Assembly: GCA_020635435.1 (NCBI GenBank)
Contig: JACJZU010000001.1
Location: forward strand, 992,001 to 1,056,000
Length of the DNA stretch: 64,000 nt
Reading direction: 5' to 3'
Source: Flavobacteriales bacterium
GTDB taxonomy: Bacteria > Bacteroidota > Bacteroidia > NS11-12g > UBA9320
The translations under genes were made by a program, and so were the position numbers. Positions 34,413-43,469 of this stretch are shown piece after piece; position 1 is the first letter of the stretch, and every line of letters starts with the position of its first letter. Below the pieces are notes generated by a model. That model searched no databases and was not told where the DNA came from. It saw nothing but the letters and a program-made list of their open reading frames with translations.

Positions 34413-37400
34413 ATGGCATTGCAGAATCCGTTTCCCGGCCTAAGGCCATTCAGTTCCGATGAGTCGCATCTCTTTTTCGGGAGAGAACGGCATTTGGATG
34501 AGATCTTGCGGAAACTGGATGTATATCACTTCGTTTCTATAGTGGGTACGAGTGGCAGTGGTAAATCATCCATCATTCGTGCGGGGTTGTTGCCACGCAT
34601 GAAGCACGAGGAAAGTGGATGGCAGATCGCGGTGATGCGACCTGGAGAAAATCCCCTTCATTCTCTGGCTGAGGCCATTTCATTAGTTACAGATGGGGCA
34701 TCGGGTTTTGATGAGAATCTACAGGTACTTCAGCGAAATCCTTTAGGTTTGGTCCAGCTGATGCGCCCCTTGATGCGCGACGGGGCCAAGTTGCTGCTGC
34801 TCGTCGATCAGTTTGAAGAGATATTCCGTTACGATACGGCGGATTCCGAGGAAAATGATTCGATCCGCGCCCATTTCGTGGAAACACTCTTGCGTTCAGT
34901 GGGTCAGCGTGATGTGCCCATTCACGTTATTCTAACCTTGAGATCCGATTTTCTCGGCGATTGTGAACGCTATATTGGTCTGCCGGAGGCGATCAACGAC
35001 GGTCAGTTCCTGATCCCGAGGATGCGACGTGACGAGCTGACCAAATGTATAACCGGTCCGTTGGGGCTGAGTGGAACCAAGATCGATCCGCGACTTGTGC
35101 AGCATTTGCTCGACGAAATTGGGAATGAGCACGATCGGCTCCCTGTATTGCAGCATGTACTGATGCGTACCTGGGAGGTTTGGAGAGAAAAGAACAATCC
35201 GAACGACCCAATCGGGATCGCCGATTATGAAGCCACCGGAGGGATGGACAATGCCTTATCGATCCATGCGGAAGAAGCCTATAATGAACTCGACACCGAG
35301 AAGAAAAAATATATAGCAGAGATCCTGTTCCGTACCATAACCTTGAAGGGTGGGGACAATCGCGGGATCAGACGTCCCACTCCGGTTAATGAGGTTGCCT
35401 CCATTGTAGGTGTTTCGGAGGCACAGATCATCGAAGTGGCCGATATATTCCGCAAACAAGGAAGGGGATTCATTATGCCCCCGGAAGTTGTACCACTCAA
35501 CAGCAACAGCATTCTCGATATTTCCCATGAAAGTTTGATGCGTGTTTGGCGGAAGCTGAGCGATTGGGTGAATGAAGAGGCTGAATCGGCAGAACTATAC
35601 CAGCGCATAACAAATAATGCCCTGCTCTACGAGCAGGATAAGGCGGGACTTTGGCGCGACCCTGACCTGCAGATCGCACTGGATTGGCGCGAGAAGCAGC
35701 ATCAAAATGAAAACTGGGCGAAGCAATACAACGAACAGTACGACCTCGCCCAAACCTTCATTGATGCCAGCTATCGGGAAAAACAATATGCCATAGCCGA
35801 ATTGAAACGCAAACGCCGCATTCAGCAAACAGCGGTGATCGTATTTCTGCTCGCTCTATCGGCGCTAAGTCTCTGGGCGTTCACGGAGCGAAATACGTCC
35901 AGAAGATATGCCCAAACAGCCCTTCTCGAAAAGCAGGAATCGGAGCGTCAAAAGAAACTCGCCGAAGAGCAGAAACGCCTGGCCGAATTAAATCTCGACA
36001 AGGCGCAAGCAGAAGAGCAAAAGGCTCAGATGCAGCAGAAGGAGACTGAAAAACAGCGCAATTACGCCCTTCAAAGTGCTGAAGAGGCGAAGCGGGCGCG
36101 TGAATTGGCGGAGATGGCAGAGTCTGAGGCCCGAAAGGCAAGGGATGCTGCCGTAGCTGACCGAAGTAAGGCGGACAGGCAGCGCGTTATTTCCGACAGT
36201 TTGCGCATGGAAGCGGAAAAGTCTGAAAAGAAAGCAACGAAACTGCAGATGCTCTCGCTTGCACAGAACCTGGCCATCAAATCAAAGTTGGCTCAGGATT
36301 ATACATTTGATCAATCGGTGAAGGGACTCTTGGCACTAAAAGCCTACGATCTCAATAAAAAGTATGGTGGAGATCATATGGATGCGGAGATCTTTGCAGC
36401 ATTGTTCTCGGCATATCGACTCTCTCAGAATAAATCGGATTACATGCACCGGATGCATTCCGATGTGGTGAAGTCTGTTGAATACATTCCCGGCACTATG
36501 GAATTTGCGAGTGTTGGGAACGACGGAACATTAGTTCTCACGAATCAGACAACTACTCCGCTTACTTCCCGAAAGTCAACAGCTATCCCGCTTTTCCTGG
36601 ATAATGTGAACAGCAATGCGGCAGGAACGATGGTGGTAGCCAATTGTGAAAATCATCACTTGCAACTATTCCAGATCACCGGTAACTCTTTGACTCAGGC
36701 GCCGCGCGAGATCGACATCAAACACAAGGGCGAGATCATGGATATGGTTTGGAATGACGATGCACTGTACACGGCCAGTCTCGATTCCACCGTGAAGGTT
36801 GTCGACATGAAGAACTATGCGGTAAAACGGACCTACCATTTTGGCACACGTTTGCTATCCCTTGCCGTTAGCGACGATGGAAAATTGCTATTGGCCGGAT
36901 GTGAGAACGGGAATATTTACAAATTAGACCCTGGAAAAGAAGGTAAACCGGAGCTGATCTTCAAGACTGACAAGGGCAGGATCAAAGCATTGGCGTTGAA
37001 CAAGCAGGCAACGGAATTCGCGATCGGAACCGGGAATGGGTATTCGGCAGTATATTCCATCTCCAATACCGATAAACCGTTGAGCGTTTTGAGCGGTCAT
37101 AAAGCGGGAATAGAGGGAATAGCATTTCATCCAAAAAGCAATCTGATCGCTACATCGTCTCTGGACGGGGTTGTACGACTCTGGAATGTGGCTGAGCTCA
37201 ATCCAAGCCCTGTGGAGTTCAGGGAGCACGATGGCTGGGTGATGGATGTGGCCTTCGACAGCGAAGGGGACAAACTCATATCCTGTGGTAAGGATAAAAC
37301 CGTTCGTATATACCCGGTGTCCATTGACCTGATGGCTTCTGCATTGCGTAAGCAGAATAACCGTTCGCTCACACCTGAGGAATGGACCAAATTTGCCGGA

Positions 37401-37421
37401 GAAGATGTGCCTTTCGAATGA
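34413..37421 (+). CDS. nSTAND ATPase with transmembrane segment, coiled coil and WD40 propeller
   Basis: A 1002-residue STAND-type signal ATPase. N-terminal nSTAND1 domain with FFGRE near residue 21, Walker A GTSGSGKS (45-52) and Walker B LLLLVDQFEE near residue 130. After a helical region, one transmembrane segment (VIVFLLALSALSLWAF, near residue 478) is followed by a long Glu/Lys/Ala coiled coil (~500-610) and a C-terminal WD40 propeller (e.g. SGHKAGIEGIAFHPKSNLIATSS, residues ~680-980). Start: ATG 34413; a TTG lies immediately before. No effector domain is visible, so its output may be scaffolding or proteolysis-independent signalling. It is divergent from the adenylate cyclase. Confidence 0.85.
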   Translation: MALQNPFPGLRPFSSDESHLFFGRERHLDEILRKLDVYHFVSIVGTSGSGKSSIIRAGLLPRMKHEESGWQIAVMRPGENPLHSLAEAISLVTDGASGFDENLQVLQRNPLGLVQLMRPLMRDGAKLLLLVDQFEEIFRYDTADSEENDSIRAHFVETLLRSVGQRDVPIHVILTLRSDFLGDCERYIGLPEAINDGQFLIPRMRRDELTKCITGPLGLSGTKIDPRLVQHLLDEIGNEHDRLPVLQHVLMRTWEVWREKNNPNDPIGIADYEATGGMDNALSIHAEEAYNELDTEKKKYIAEILFRTITLKGGDNRGIRRPTPVNEVASIVGVSEAQIIEVADIFRKQGRGFIMPPEVVPLNSNSILDISHESLMRVWRKLSDWVNEEAESAELYQRITNNALLYEQDKAGLWRDPDLQIALDWREKQHQNENWAKQYNEQYDLAQTFIDASYREKQYAIAELKRKRRIQQTAVIVFLLALSALSLWAFTERNTSRRYAQTALLEKQESERQKKLAEEQKRLAELNLDKAQAEEQKAQMQQKETEKQRNYALQSAEEAKRARELAEMAESEARKARDAAVADRSKADRQRVISDSLRMEAEKSEKKATKLQMLSLAQNLAIKSKLAQDYTFDQSVKGLLALKAYDLNKKYGGDHMDAEIFAALFSAYRLSQNKSDYMHRMHSDVVKSVEYIPGTMEFASVGNDGTLVLTNQTTTPLTSRKSTAIPLFLDNVNSNAAGTMVVANCENHHLQLFQITGNSLTQAPREIDIKHKGEIMDMVWNDDALYTASLDSTVKVVDMKNYAVKRTYHFGTRLLSLAVSDDGKLLLAGCENGNIYKLDPGKEGKPELIFKTDKGRIKALALNKQATEFAIGTGNGYSAVYSISNTDKPLSVLSGHKAGIEGIAFHPKSNLIATSSLDGVVRLWNVAELNPSPVEFREHDGWVMDVAFDSEGDKLISCGKDKTVRIYPVSIDLMASALRKQNNRSLTPEEWTKFAGEDVPFE

Positions 37422-37494
37422 AACGGTAAAGCAGGAACCTGACGAAATCACATTTTAATGCTATTTCCCCGAAGGGATCCGAGGAGGACTTTTG

Positions 37495-38502
37495 ATGGAC
37501 ATCCACAAATCCACCATGAGATCACCTTTCTTATTCGCATTCGTCTGCCTTTCAACTGTGATGGCAGGTGCACAGTCGCTATTCAACAGTCCAGTAAATC
37601 TGGCGGTATCAGAAACCTACCTCTCAGCATTGGCTGATTTCAATGGTGATGGGCTTATCGATATTGCAAGTACCAGCACAACAAGTGGGCGGGTATTGAT
37701 ACATTATCGAAATTCTTCCGGAAGCTATGCCTTTCCACCAAGTAGTTACAATGTTGGTGGTTCATGGGTATATAGTGTACAAGCCACCGATCTGAATAAA
37801 GACGGCTATCCGGATCTCACCTTTACCGGATACAATGGTTCCATTCAGCCATGTGTTTCTGTAATGCTCAATAATGGTTCAGGCGGTTTTGGATCCGCGC
37901 AGAATTATGTTACAGGTCAAGGTCTTGCATTCTACCATACCCTGGGAGATCTGAACAAGGACGGAAACCCTGATCTGGTCACGGCAAACTATTATTCCAA
38001 TAATATCACGATCTATACCGGCAGCAGCAACGGAACTTTTTCCAATCCGGTCAGCATCAAGGCGCTCTATGCTTTTGACGTGAACATCCGGGATTACGAT
38101 CAGGATGGCAACCCGGACATCGTTGTGAGCAGCCCGGATAACAATCAATTCATTTTCTTCAAGGGAACAGGGTCAACGAGTAGTTATTCGACCATCTCGT
38201 ACCTTAACACGGGTAATCGTCCTGGAAACATCAGCTCTGCCGATTTCAATGGCGACGGTTATCCCGACATTGCCATGGGCAGTGGCGCCAATGCTTCTGT
38301 ATATGTCCATCTCGCATCATCGGGTTCGTTTGGAAGTGCTCAAACACTCGGAAAAGCTCCTCAGGAACCGGCGTTTATGCCGGCGATCTCAATAACGACG
38401 GAAGAGCCGATATCCTTTCCTCAAATGAATTTTCGTCTTCGCTTTCGTTTTTCCCCGGTAATGGAGATGGAAGTTTTGGCAATGTTGAGAACTACGGGGT
38501 AG
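37495..38502 (+). CDS. 5' part of a frameshifted giant T9SS protein (FG-GAP/VCBS repeats)
   Basis: Signal peptide ending in AGAQ, then FG-GAP/VCBS repeats of an integrin-like propeller with calcium motifs DFNGDGLID, DLNKDGYPD, DLNKDGNPD, DYDQDGNPD and DFNGDGYPD. After about residue 285 the frame goes wrong: the true continuation (GVYAGDLNNDGRADIL) lies in the next frame, so the last ~50 residues here are not native. The likely lesion is one missing A in the run at 38352-38355. ATG 37495 follows a good AGGAGG at 37482-37487. Confidence 0.75.
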   Translation: MDIHKSTMRSPFLFAFVCLSTVMAGAQSLFNSPVNLAVSETYLSALADFNGDGLIDIASTSTTSGRVLIHYRNSSGSYAFPPSSYNVGGSWVYSVQATDLNKDGYPDLTFTGYNGSIQPCVSVMLNNGSGGFGSAQNYVTGQGLAFYHTLGDLNKDGNPDLVTANYYSNNITIYTGSSNGTFSNPVSIKALYAFDVNIRDYDQDGNPDIVVSSPDNNQFIFFKGTGSTSSYSTISYLNTGNRPGNISSADFNGDGYPDIAMGSGANASVYVHLASSGSFGSAQTLGKAPQEPAFMPAISITTEEPISFPQMNFRLRFRFSPVMEMEVLAMLRTTG

Positions 38503-38522
38503 CTGCAGGTCCATACAATATA

Positions 38523-41500
38523 GTGAGCGCCGACATTTTAGGCGACGGCCGGCAAAGTATTGCAGTAAGTTGCTATTCATCAGGCAGAGTGAGTTTGCTT
38601 TACAATAATGGGCCTACACCTACTTATACCATACAGGCCGGTTCGGGGAATTTTGGAAGTATCAGTCCTTCCGGTGCGGTTAGTGTAAAGCGAGATAGCT
38701 CAAAGGTGTTTACATTCACTCCCGAGCAGAATGCCGTGCTGGACAGTGTGTTCGTTGACGGTGTTCACGTGCAGGTGAGCGGAAATACCTACACGCTCCA
38801 GCAAGTCCGCAGCAATCACAGCATTTATGCTAAATTTAGAAGTAATCAGAATTACGCCTTATACTTCGATGGGAACGATGATCGCGTAATAACCCAATCC
38901 GTATTACTAAATGGCACACAGGATTTCACGGTAAGTGCATGGGTCAATGTGCCGAATCCGCAGAAAGCCAATTGTATTGCAGGTAACTACAACTATCCGG
39001 CAAGTGGAACGAACGGCCTCGAGTTCTATATCTATCAAGGCAGATTGGTTGGGTATCTACAGGGCTATATCTGGGGTAGCTCTTCGATAGCGGCGAACAC
39101 CTGGTATCATGTGGCTATGACCCGGATCAATGGTGTTGCCCGTTTATACGTGAACGGAGTTCTGGACGCCACACAAAACCTGAGTTCATCCATGAACGCT
39201 TCAGCTGCATTCACACTTGGGAATTTTTATTCCGGTAATTATGAACAATTCCTGGGCACCATGGACGAAGTGGTGGTATATGGACGAGGACTCAGTGCGC
39301 CAGAAATAGCCCGCTTGCGCGATCTGCAACATTCGCTTGTAGATCCGACGAACAGACTGCTTTATTTCCCTTTTGGAGAAGGTTCAGGTACACAAACAGC
39401 CGATGGGTCCGGAAATGGTAATAATGGGGTCTTATTGAATGGAACAAAATGGGTTACTTCCGGGATACCCAGCGGTCCGTCGTCCAATCCGATTATTGGT
39501 ATAGCTCCCGGCCAGTTGGATTTTGGATTTGTAGCTACCGGGCTATCCTATACACAGACGATACGAACGTTTAATACCGGAAACGACACGCTTCGAATTA
39601 GTTCTGTTCAGACAGGCGCTCTTGAATTCAGCGTCGATTCCTTTACCAGCAAAGTTGCACCCGGTGATTCCGGGCTAGTTTGGATCCGATTTGCACCAAG
39701 CTCTCCAACGAACTACCAAACTCAATTGGTTCTGGGCAGCAACGCGAGTAATGGCAACTTAGCTGTAGCCTTGACCGGAGCGGGGTATTTATCGCCATTT
39801 CAACTCGACACATCCGTAAAACTGGGCGATTTCCCGGTATATGCCGCTTCATTTTTCAACCCCTATGTGGGTTGTGTTTCCGGAGCCGGGGGGCGTATTT
39901 ACGGAACGGAGAATGGAGGCAGAACCTGGCGCAGGATCAATGTGGGGGTGAATAACGACCTATATTCGATCCGCTTGATCGGGGATGCCGCTTTTATTGG
40001 AGGCAGTAACGGATTGCTCTGTGTTTCGTACAATGGAGGGAGCAGTTGGATACCGTTCAATACCAATACCAATGCGAATTTCTATGGTCTTTCGTTCCTG
40101 AATGCCAGCTATGGATTTGCAGTTGGATCCGGGGGTACTATATGTATTTACCGAAATGGGCAGTGGTCTCCATTCAGCCTGAATACAACGGCTACTTTCT
40201 ACAGTGTTTATGCCGTTGGAGGAACCGCATACGCTGCCGGAACCGGGGGAACCATTTGTCGCTATAACGGCACCTCCTGGGTTCCGGTAAATGCCGGCGC
40301 ACCAATCGATTTCTATTCGGTCTGCTTCTTCGATGAGGATTTCGGTATGGTAGCCGGAGCCAATGGAACGATCTGCCGCACTTATAATGGCGGACAGACC
40401 TGGAGTCCCTTGAACACCGGGACCACCGCAAATGTGCGCAGCATACGTTGGTATCGCCGTGGCCTCTGGGTGGGAGTTTGTGATGATGGCAGTGTTTTGA
40501 TCTCCCAAAACGATGGAAACAGCTGGACAAGGTGTTTTCTCGGAAATTACACATTCCTTTCAGCGGAGCTGAATGGTTGTTTGGTTTTGATCAGCACCGC
40601 AGAAGGTAATGTGCTCAGCTTTGCCCTGAACGGTTGTTCCGACTCCATCAATCCTTTTTACCGCAGATATTATTGCGGAACCAACTGGAGTTTGCGGGCA
40701 ATTCATTTCAGCAGCCGCTGGAATGGTTACGCCGCAGGAATAGGTGGAACGGTATTGAGGACAACGAATGGAGGGCGAACCTGGCTTTCCTCGCCAACTG
40801 GGATCTCCAACAAGATCAATTGCCTGCGAAGAGGCGGGAACGATCTGTTCATTGCCGGGACAGGCGGACTCATATGCAGAAGTACGAACAATGGCATATC
40901 CTGGCAACCTTACACCCTCGGGACCACAGAGGATTTCAACGCCATTTCCTTTGCGAGTGCCACACGCGGATGGGCCGTAGGCACACGGGGAACGATCTGT
41001 TTTTACAATGGATCGGGTTGGTCTCCCCAGAATGTGAACAGCAGCATTACGTTCTACGGGGTTTATGCCATTGGACAAACCGCCTATGCCGTAGGAGCGA
41101 ATGGTATAGTATGTCGCTATCTGAATGGAAAATGGGTGCCGGTAAATCCCGGAGTGAGCAATGATTTCTATGCTTGTGCCTTCATCAATGAAACTACCGG
41201 GTATATCGTAGGTTCCGGGGGGATAGTTTGTAAAACTACAGATGGCGGACGATCTTGGATACCTCTCAACTGCGGAACCAAACAAGATCTGCGCTGTGTT
41301 GAAGTTGCCTGCGGCGGACAGGCGATCGTGGGAGGAGATAGTGGGACTGTGGTAATTACCTCCGACGGAGGAGCTAATTGGTCGGCCTATCCCCTGGGAG
41401 TTGATGTAGCCCTTGAGGATGTAGATTGGTTGGATTCGATCGGATTCTTAAGCGGAAGCAATGGTGAGGTTTATTCCTTTAAACTAGATGCTATAAGGGA

Positions 41501-42362
41501 TACAGCGAGAATATTCACCCCGGATGGAACGCAATTCTGTTCCGGAGATTCGATCCGTTTGATCCGAGGAACGGCTCCGGTTTCTATTTGGTCCAACGGA
41601 AAAGACGCCGACACCATTTCAGTAAAAACAGCCGGCACCTACAAGCTGATTGCAGGGGAGGGTGTGTGTGCCGATACGGCATCTGTGTCAGTTTCAGAAC
41701 GTGAACTACCCGTTGCCTATGCAGGTTCGGATATTTTGATCTATTTGGGCTATAGCGACACTTGTGTCACCCTGAAAGGAAGTGCTTCAAATGGTACAGC
41801 ACCTTATTCCTATCGTTGGGGTTCGGATAGCAGTCAGACCGTGAGCAGATGCCAAACCTCCACAAGCACCTATACGCTTCAGGTTCGCGATACGAATGGT
41901 TGCACGGATACCGATGAGGTAACAGTGGAAGTTCAGGATATACGCTGTGGAAAGAAGAACGAGAAGGTTTACGTTTGTCAAAACACCAAGAATAACCCAC
42001 ATACGATCTGTGTGTCAGTGAATGCTGTAAAGGCGCATTTAAATAAGGGAGATTATCTCGGCATGTGCGCAAGTTCCAACAAGGTGGATTATCACGAAGA
42101 TATTGAGACTGTCGTTTATCCGAATCCGGCATCGAACACATTTTATGTGGGCGTTACGGGGGGCAGAGCAGAGGAGGATATCCGAATCGTATTAACGGAT
42201 CTGAACGGGCGAATTTGGATTGAGCGTTCAGCTCAACTGACTTCCGGTGAGGTTGAGGAGTTTGAGATCAATATTGCGAACCTGGCCCCGGGAATGTATT
42301 TCTGCCGCGTACACAGAGGATATGGTGATGATGTACTAAAGAAGATCGTGATCAGCCGTTAA
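38523..42362 (+). CDS. 3' part of the giant T9SS protein (LamG, choice-of-anchor and Ycf48-like repeats, sorting domain)
   Basis: This frame continues the upstream gene; GTG 38523 is just the first possible start, and the frame reads sensibly back to about 38356. In order: the end of the FG-GAP region; an InlB-like 'AGSGNFGSISPSG' repeat; a LamG/concanavalin-like domain (~residues 115-265, ALYFDGNDDRVITQS, DFTVSAWV); a choice-of-anchor D Ig domain (~325-420); about a dozen Ycf48/BNR-type propeller repeats (~430-980, e.g. TENGGRTWRRIN, TYNGGQTWSPLN); Ig-like repeats; and a type A T9SS sorting domain (VVYPNPASNTFYV). Repaired, the protein would be 1622 residues. Confidence 0.82.
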   Translation: MSADILGDGRQSIAVSCYSSGRVSLLYNNGPTPTYTIQAGSGNFGSISPSGAVSVKRDSSKVFTFTPEQNAVLDSVFVDGVHVQVSGNTYTLQQVRSNHSIYAKFRSNQNYALYFDGNDDRVITQSVLLNGTQDFTVSAWVNVPNPQKANCIAGNYNYPASGTNGLEFYIYQGRLVGYLQGYIWGSSSIAANTWYHVAMTRINGVARLYVNGVLDATQNLSSSMNASAAFTLGNFYSGNYEQFLGTMDEVVVYGRGLSAPEIARLRDLQHSLVDPTNRLLYFPFGEGSGTQTADGSGNGNNGVLLNGTKWVTSGIPSGPSSNPIIGIAPGQLDFGFVATGLSYTQTIRTFNTGNDTLRISSVQTGALEFSVDSFTSKVAPGDSGLVWIRFAPSSPTNYQTQLVLGSNASNGNLAVALTGAGYLSPFQLDTSVKLGDFPVYAASFFNPYVGCVSGAGGRIYGTENGGRTWRRINVGVNNDLYSIRLIGDAAFIGGSNGLLCVSYNGGSSWIPFNTNTNANFYGLSFLNASYGFAVGSGGTICIYRNGQWSPFSLNTTATFYSVYAVGGTAYAAGTGGTICRYNGTSWVPVNAGAPIDFYSVCFFDEDFGMVAGANGTICRTYNGGQTWSPLNTGTTANVRSIRWYRRGLWVGVCDDGSVLISQNDGNSWTRCFLGNYTFLSAELNGCLVLISTAEGNVLSFALNGCSDSINPFYRRYYCGTNWSLRAIHFSSRWNGYAAGIGGTVLRTTNGGRTWLSSPTGISNKINCLRRGGNDLFIAGTGGLICRSTNNGISWQPYTLGTTEDFNAISFASATRGWAVGTRGTICFYNGSGWSPQNVNSSITFYGVYAIGQTAYAVGANGIVCRYLNGKWVPVNPGVSNDFYACAFINETTGYIVGSGGIVCKTTDGGRSWIPLNCGTKQDLRCVEVACGGQAIVGGDSGTVVITSDGGANWSAYPLGVDVALEDVDWLDSIGFLSGSNGEVYSFKLDAIRDTARIFTPDGTQFCSGDSIRLIRGTAPVSIWSNGKDADTISVKTAGTYKLIAGEGVCADTASVSVSERELPVAYAGSDILIYLGYSDTCVTLKGSASNGTAPYSYRWGSDSSQTVSRCQTSTSTYTLQVRDTNGCTDTDEVTVEVQDIRCGKKNEKVYVCQNTKNNPHTICVSVNAVKAHLNKGDYLGMCASSNKVDYHEDIETVVYPNPASNTFYVGVTGGRAEEDIRIVLTDLNGRIWIERSAQLTSGEVEEFEINIANLAPGMYFCRVHRGYGDDVLKKIVISR

Positions 42363-42508
42363 CCATGTAGAACGTGGCAAAGAAGCAGTTTATCGGATTT
42401 CCGGATCCGGGAGGGTAAACCGGCCGGATTTGATCATGCCGGCGTGCCAATCAAAATGGAAGTAGAATGATGAAGTGGCATTTGGCAAGGTGTATGTTCG
42501 GGATTGCC

Positions 42509-42516
42509 TAGCTTTG
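42509..42516 (+). promoter_or_regulatory. -7 box (TAGCTTTG) 6 nt before ATG 42523
   Basis: TAGCTTTG matches TAnnTTTG and ends 6 nt before ATG 42523, as at metG, cysS and the lipoprotein gene. A TTTG at 42481-42484 is 24 bp upstream, a little too far for a standard -33 box. Confidence 0.35.
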
Positions 42517-42522
42517 CCGTGT

Positions 42523-43407
42523 ATGCCATGCTCTTCAAATTTTTCCAATCTTCGGATCTTAGTAGCGATTTCGGTCCTATTGATCTTCCCGATGCTAACG
42601 CAGGCGGGTAAAGGAGTTAAAGAACCCTATCGGATCTATAATTCAAAAGGGAAACGAAGTAATTATACCAAGATGCTCAAAGCGGCCAAAGAGGCCGATG
42701 TGGTGCTCTTCGGGGAACTACACGACAACCCGATCTGTCATTGGCTGCAGTTGGAACTTTCCCGTGACCTGATCGAACTCGATCCGGTATTCGGTGCAGA
42801 AATGTTCGAAGCGGACAATCAGGCGCAGGTAGATAGTTTTCTGCTCGGACTGTTGGATGCAAAAAGCTTCGAGAAACAGTGCCGGCTTTGGCCGAATTAC
42901 AAAACGGACTATAAACCTTTACTTGAATTGGCCAAAGAGCACAAGCGACCGTTCATAGCCACAAATATTCCAAGGAAGTACGCCAGTTTGGTGTACCGAA
43001 AAGGACTGGAAGCTTTAGACACATTACCATCAGCTGAAAAGCATTGGATCGTACCGCTACCCATGGCCTATGATAGTGCCTTGCGTTGTTATGCGGCCAT
43101 ATTCGAGATGGCGGGTGGTCATGGAGGGCAAAATCTACCTAAGGCGCAGGCCGTCAAAGATGCCACCATGGCGCATTTCATTCTTCAGAATTTGCAGAAG
43201 GGTAAGCCGTTCGTCCACTTCAACGGAACTTACCATAGTGATAATTTCGAGAGCATCAATTGGTATTTGAAAAGGAACCGACCCGATCTCAAGATCTTAA
43301 CAATCAGTTCCACTTTACAGCCCGAGGCACACCCATTCAACCCGGAGAATAAAGGGGCCGGCAACTTCATATTGGCCATACCCGAATCTATGACCAGAAC
43401 GTATTAG
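42523..43407 (+). CDS. ChaN-family haem-binding-type protein
   Basis: About 294 residues of the ChaN family (cofactor/haem-binding lipoprotein type). Family motifs are VVLFGELHDNPICHWLQ near residue 65 and the late FVHFNGTYHSDN stretch with its conserved His. An N-terminal hydrophobic segment (ILVAISVLLIFPMLTQA) would export it; no lipobox Cys is seen at the usual place. The frame is open to 42475, but ATG 42523 is preferred because it places the hydrophobic segment correctly and sits just after a TAnnTTTG box. The family is tied to iron/haem uptake in other bacteria; its role here is inferred. Confidence 0.78.
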   Translation: MPCSSNFSNLRILVAISVLLIFPMLTQAGKGVKEPYRIYNSKGKRSNYTKMLKAAKEADVVLFGELHDNPICHWLQLELSRDLIELDPVFGAEMFEADNQAQVDSFLLGLLDAKSFEKQCRLWPNYKTDYKPLLELAKEHKRPFIATNIPRKYASLVYRKGLEALDTLPSAEKHWIVPLPMAYDSALRCYAAIFEMAGGHGGQNLPKAQAVKDATMAHFILQNLQKGKPFVHFNGTYHSDNFESINWYLKRNRPDLKILTISSTLQPEAHPFNPENKGAGNFILAIPESMTRTY

Positions 43408-43469
43408 GCCTGAAGGGAGGAATTACCAATTCAAACGCCCATTCGCTATCTTTACGAAAACTTATCGTA

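Noticed and set aside
38523..38530. GTG 38523 as a true gene start
   Set aside because: The repeat array and reading frame continue upstream; it is the 3' part of a frameshifted gene.
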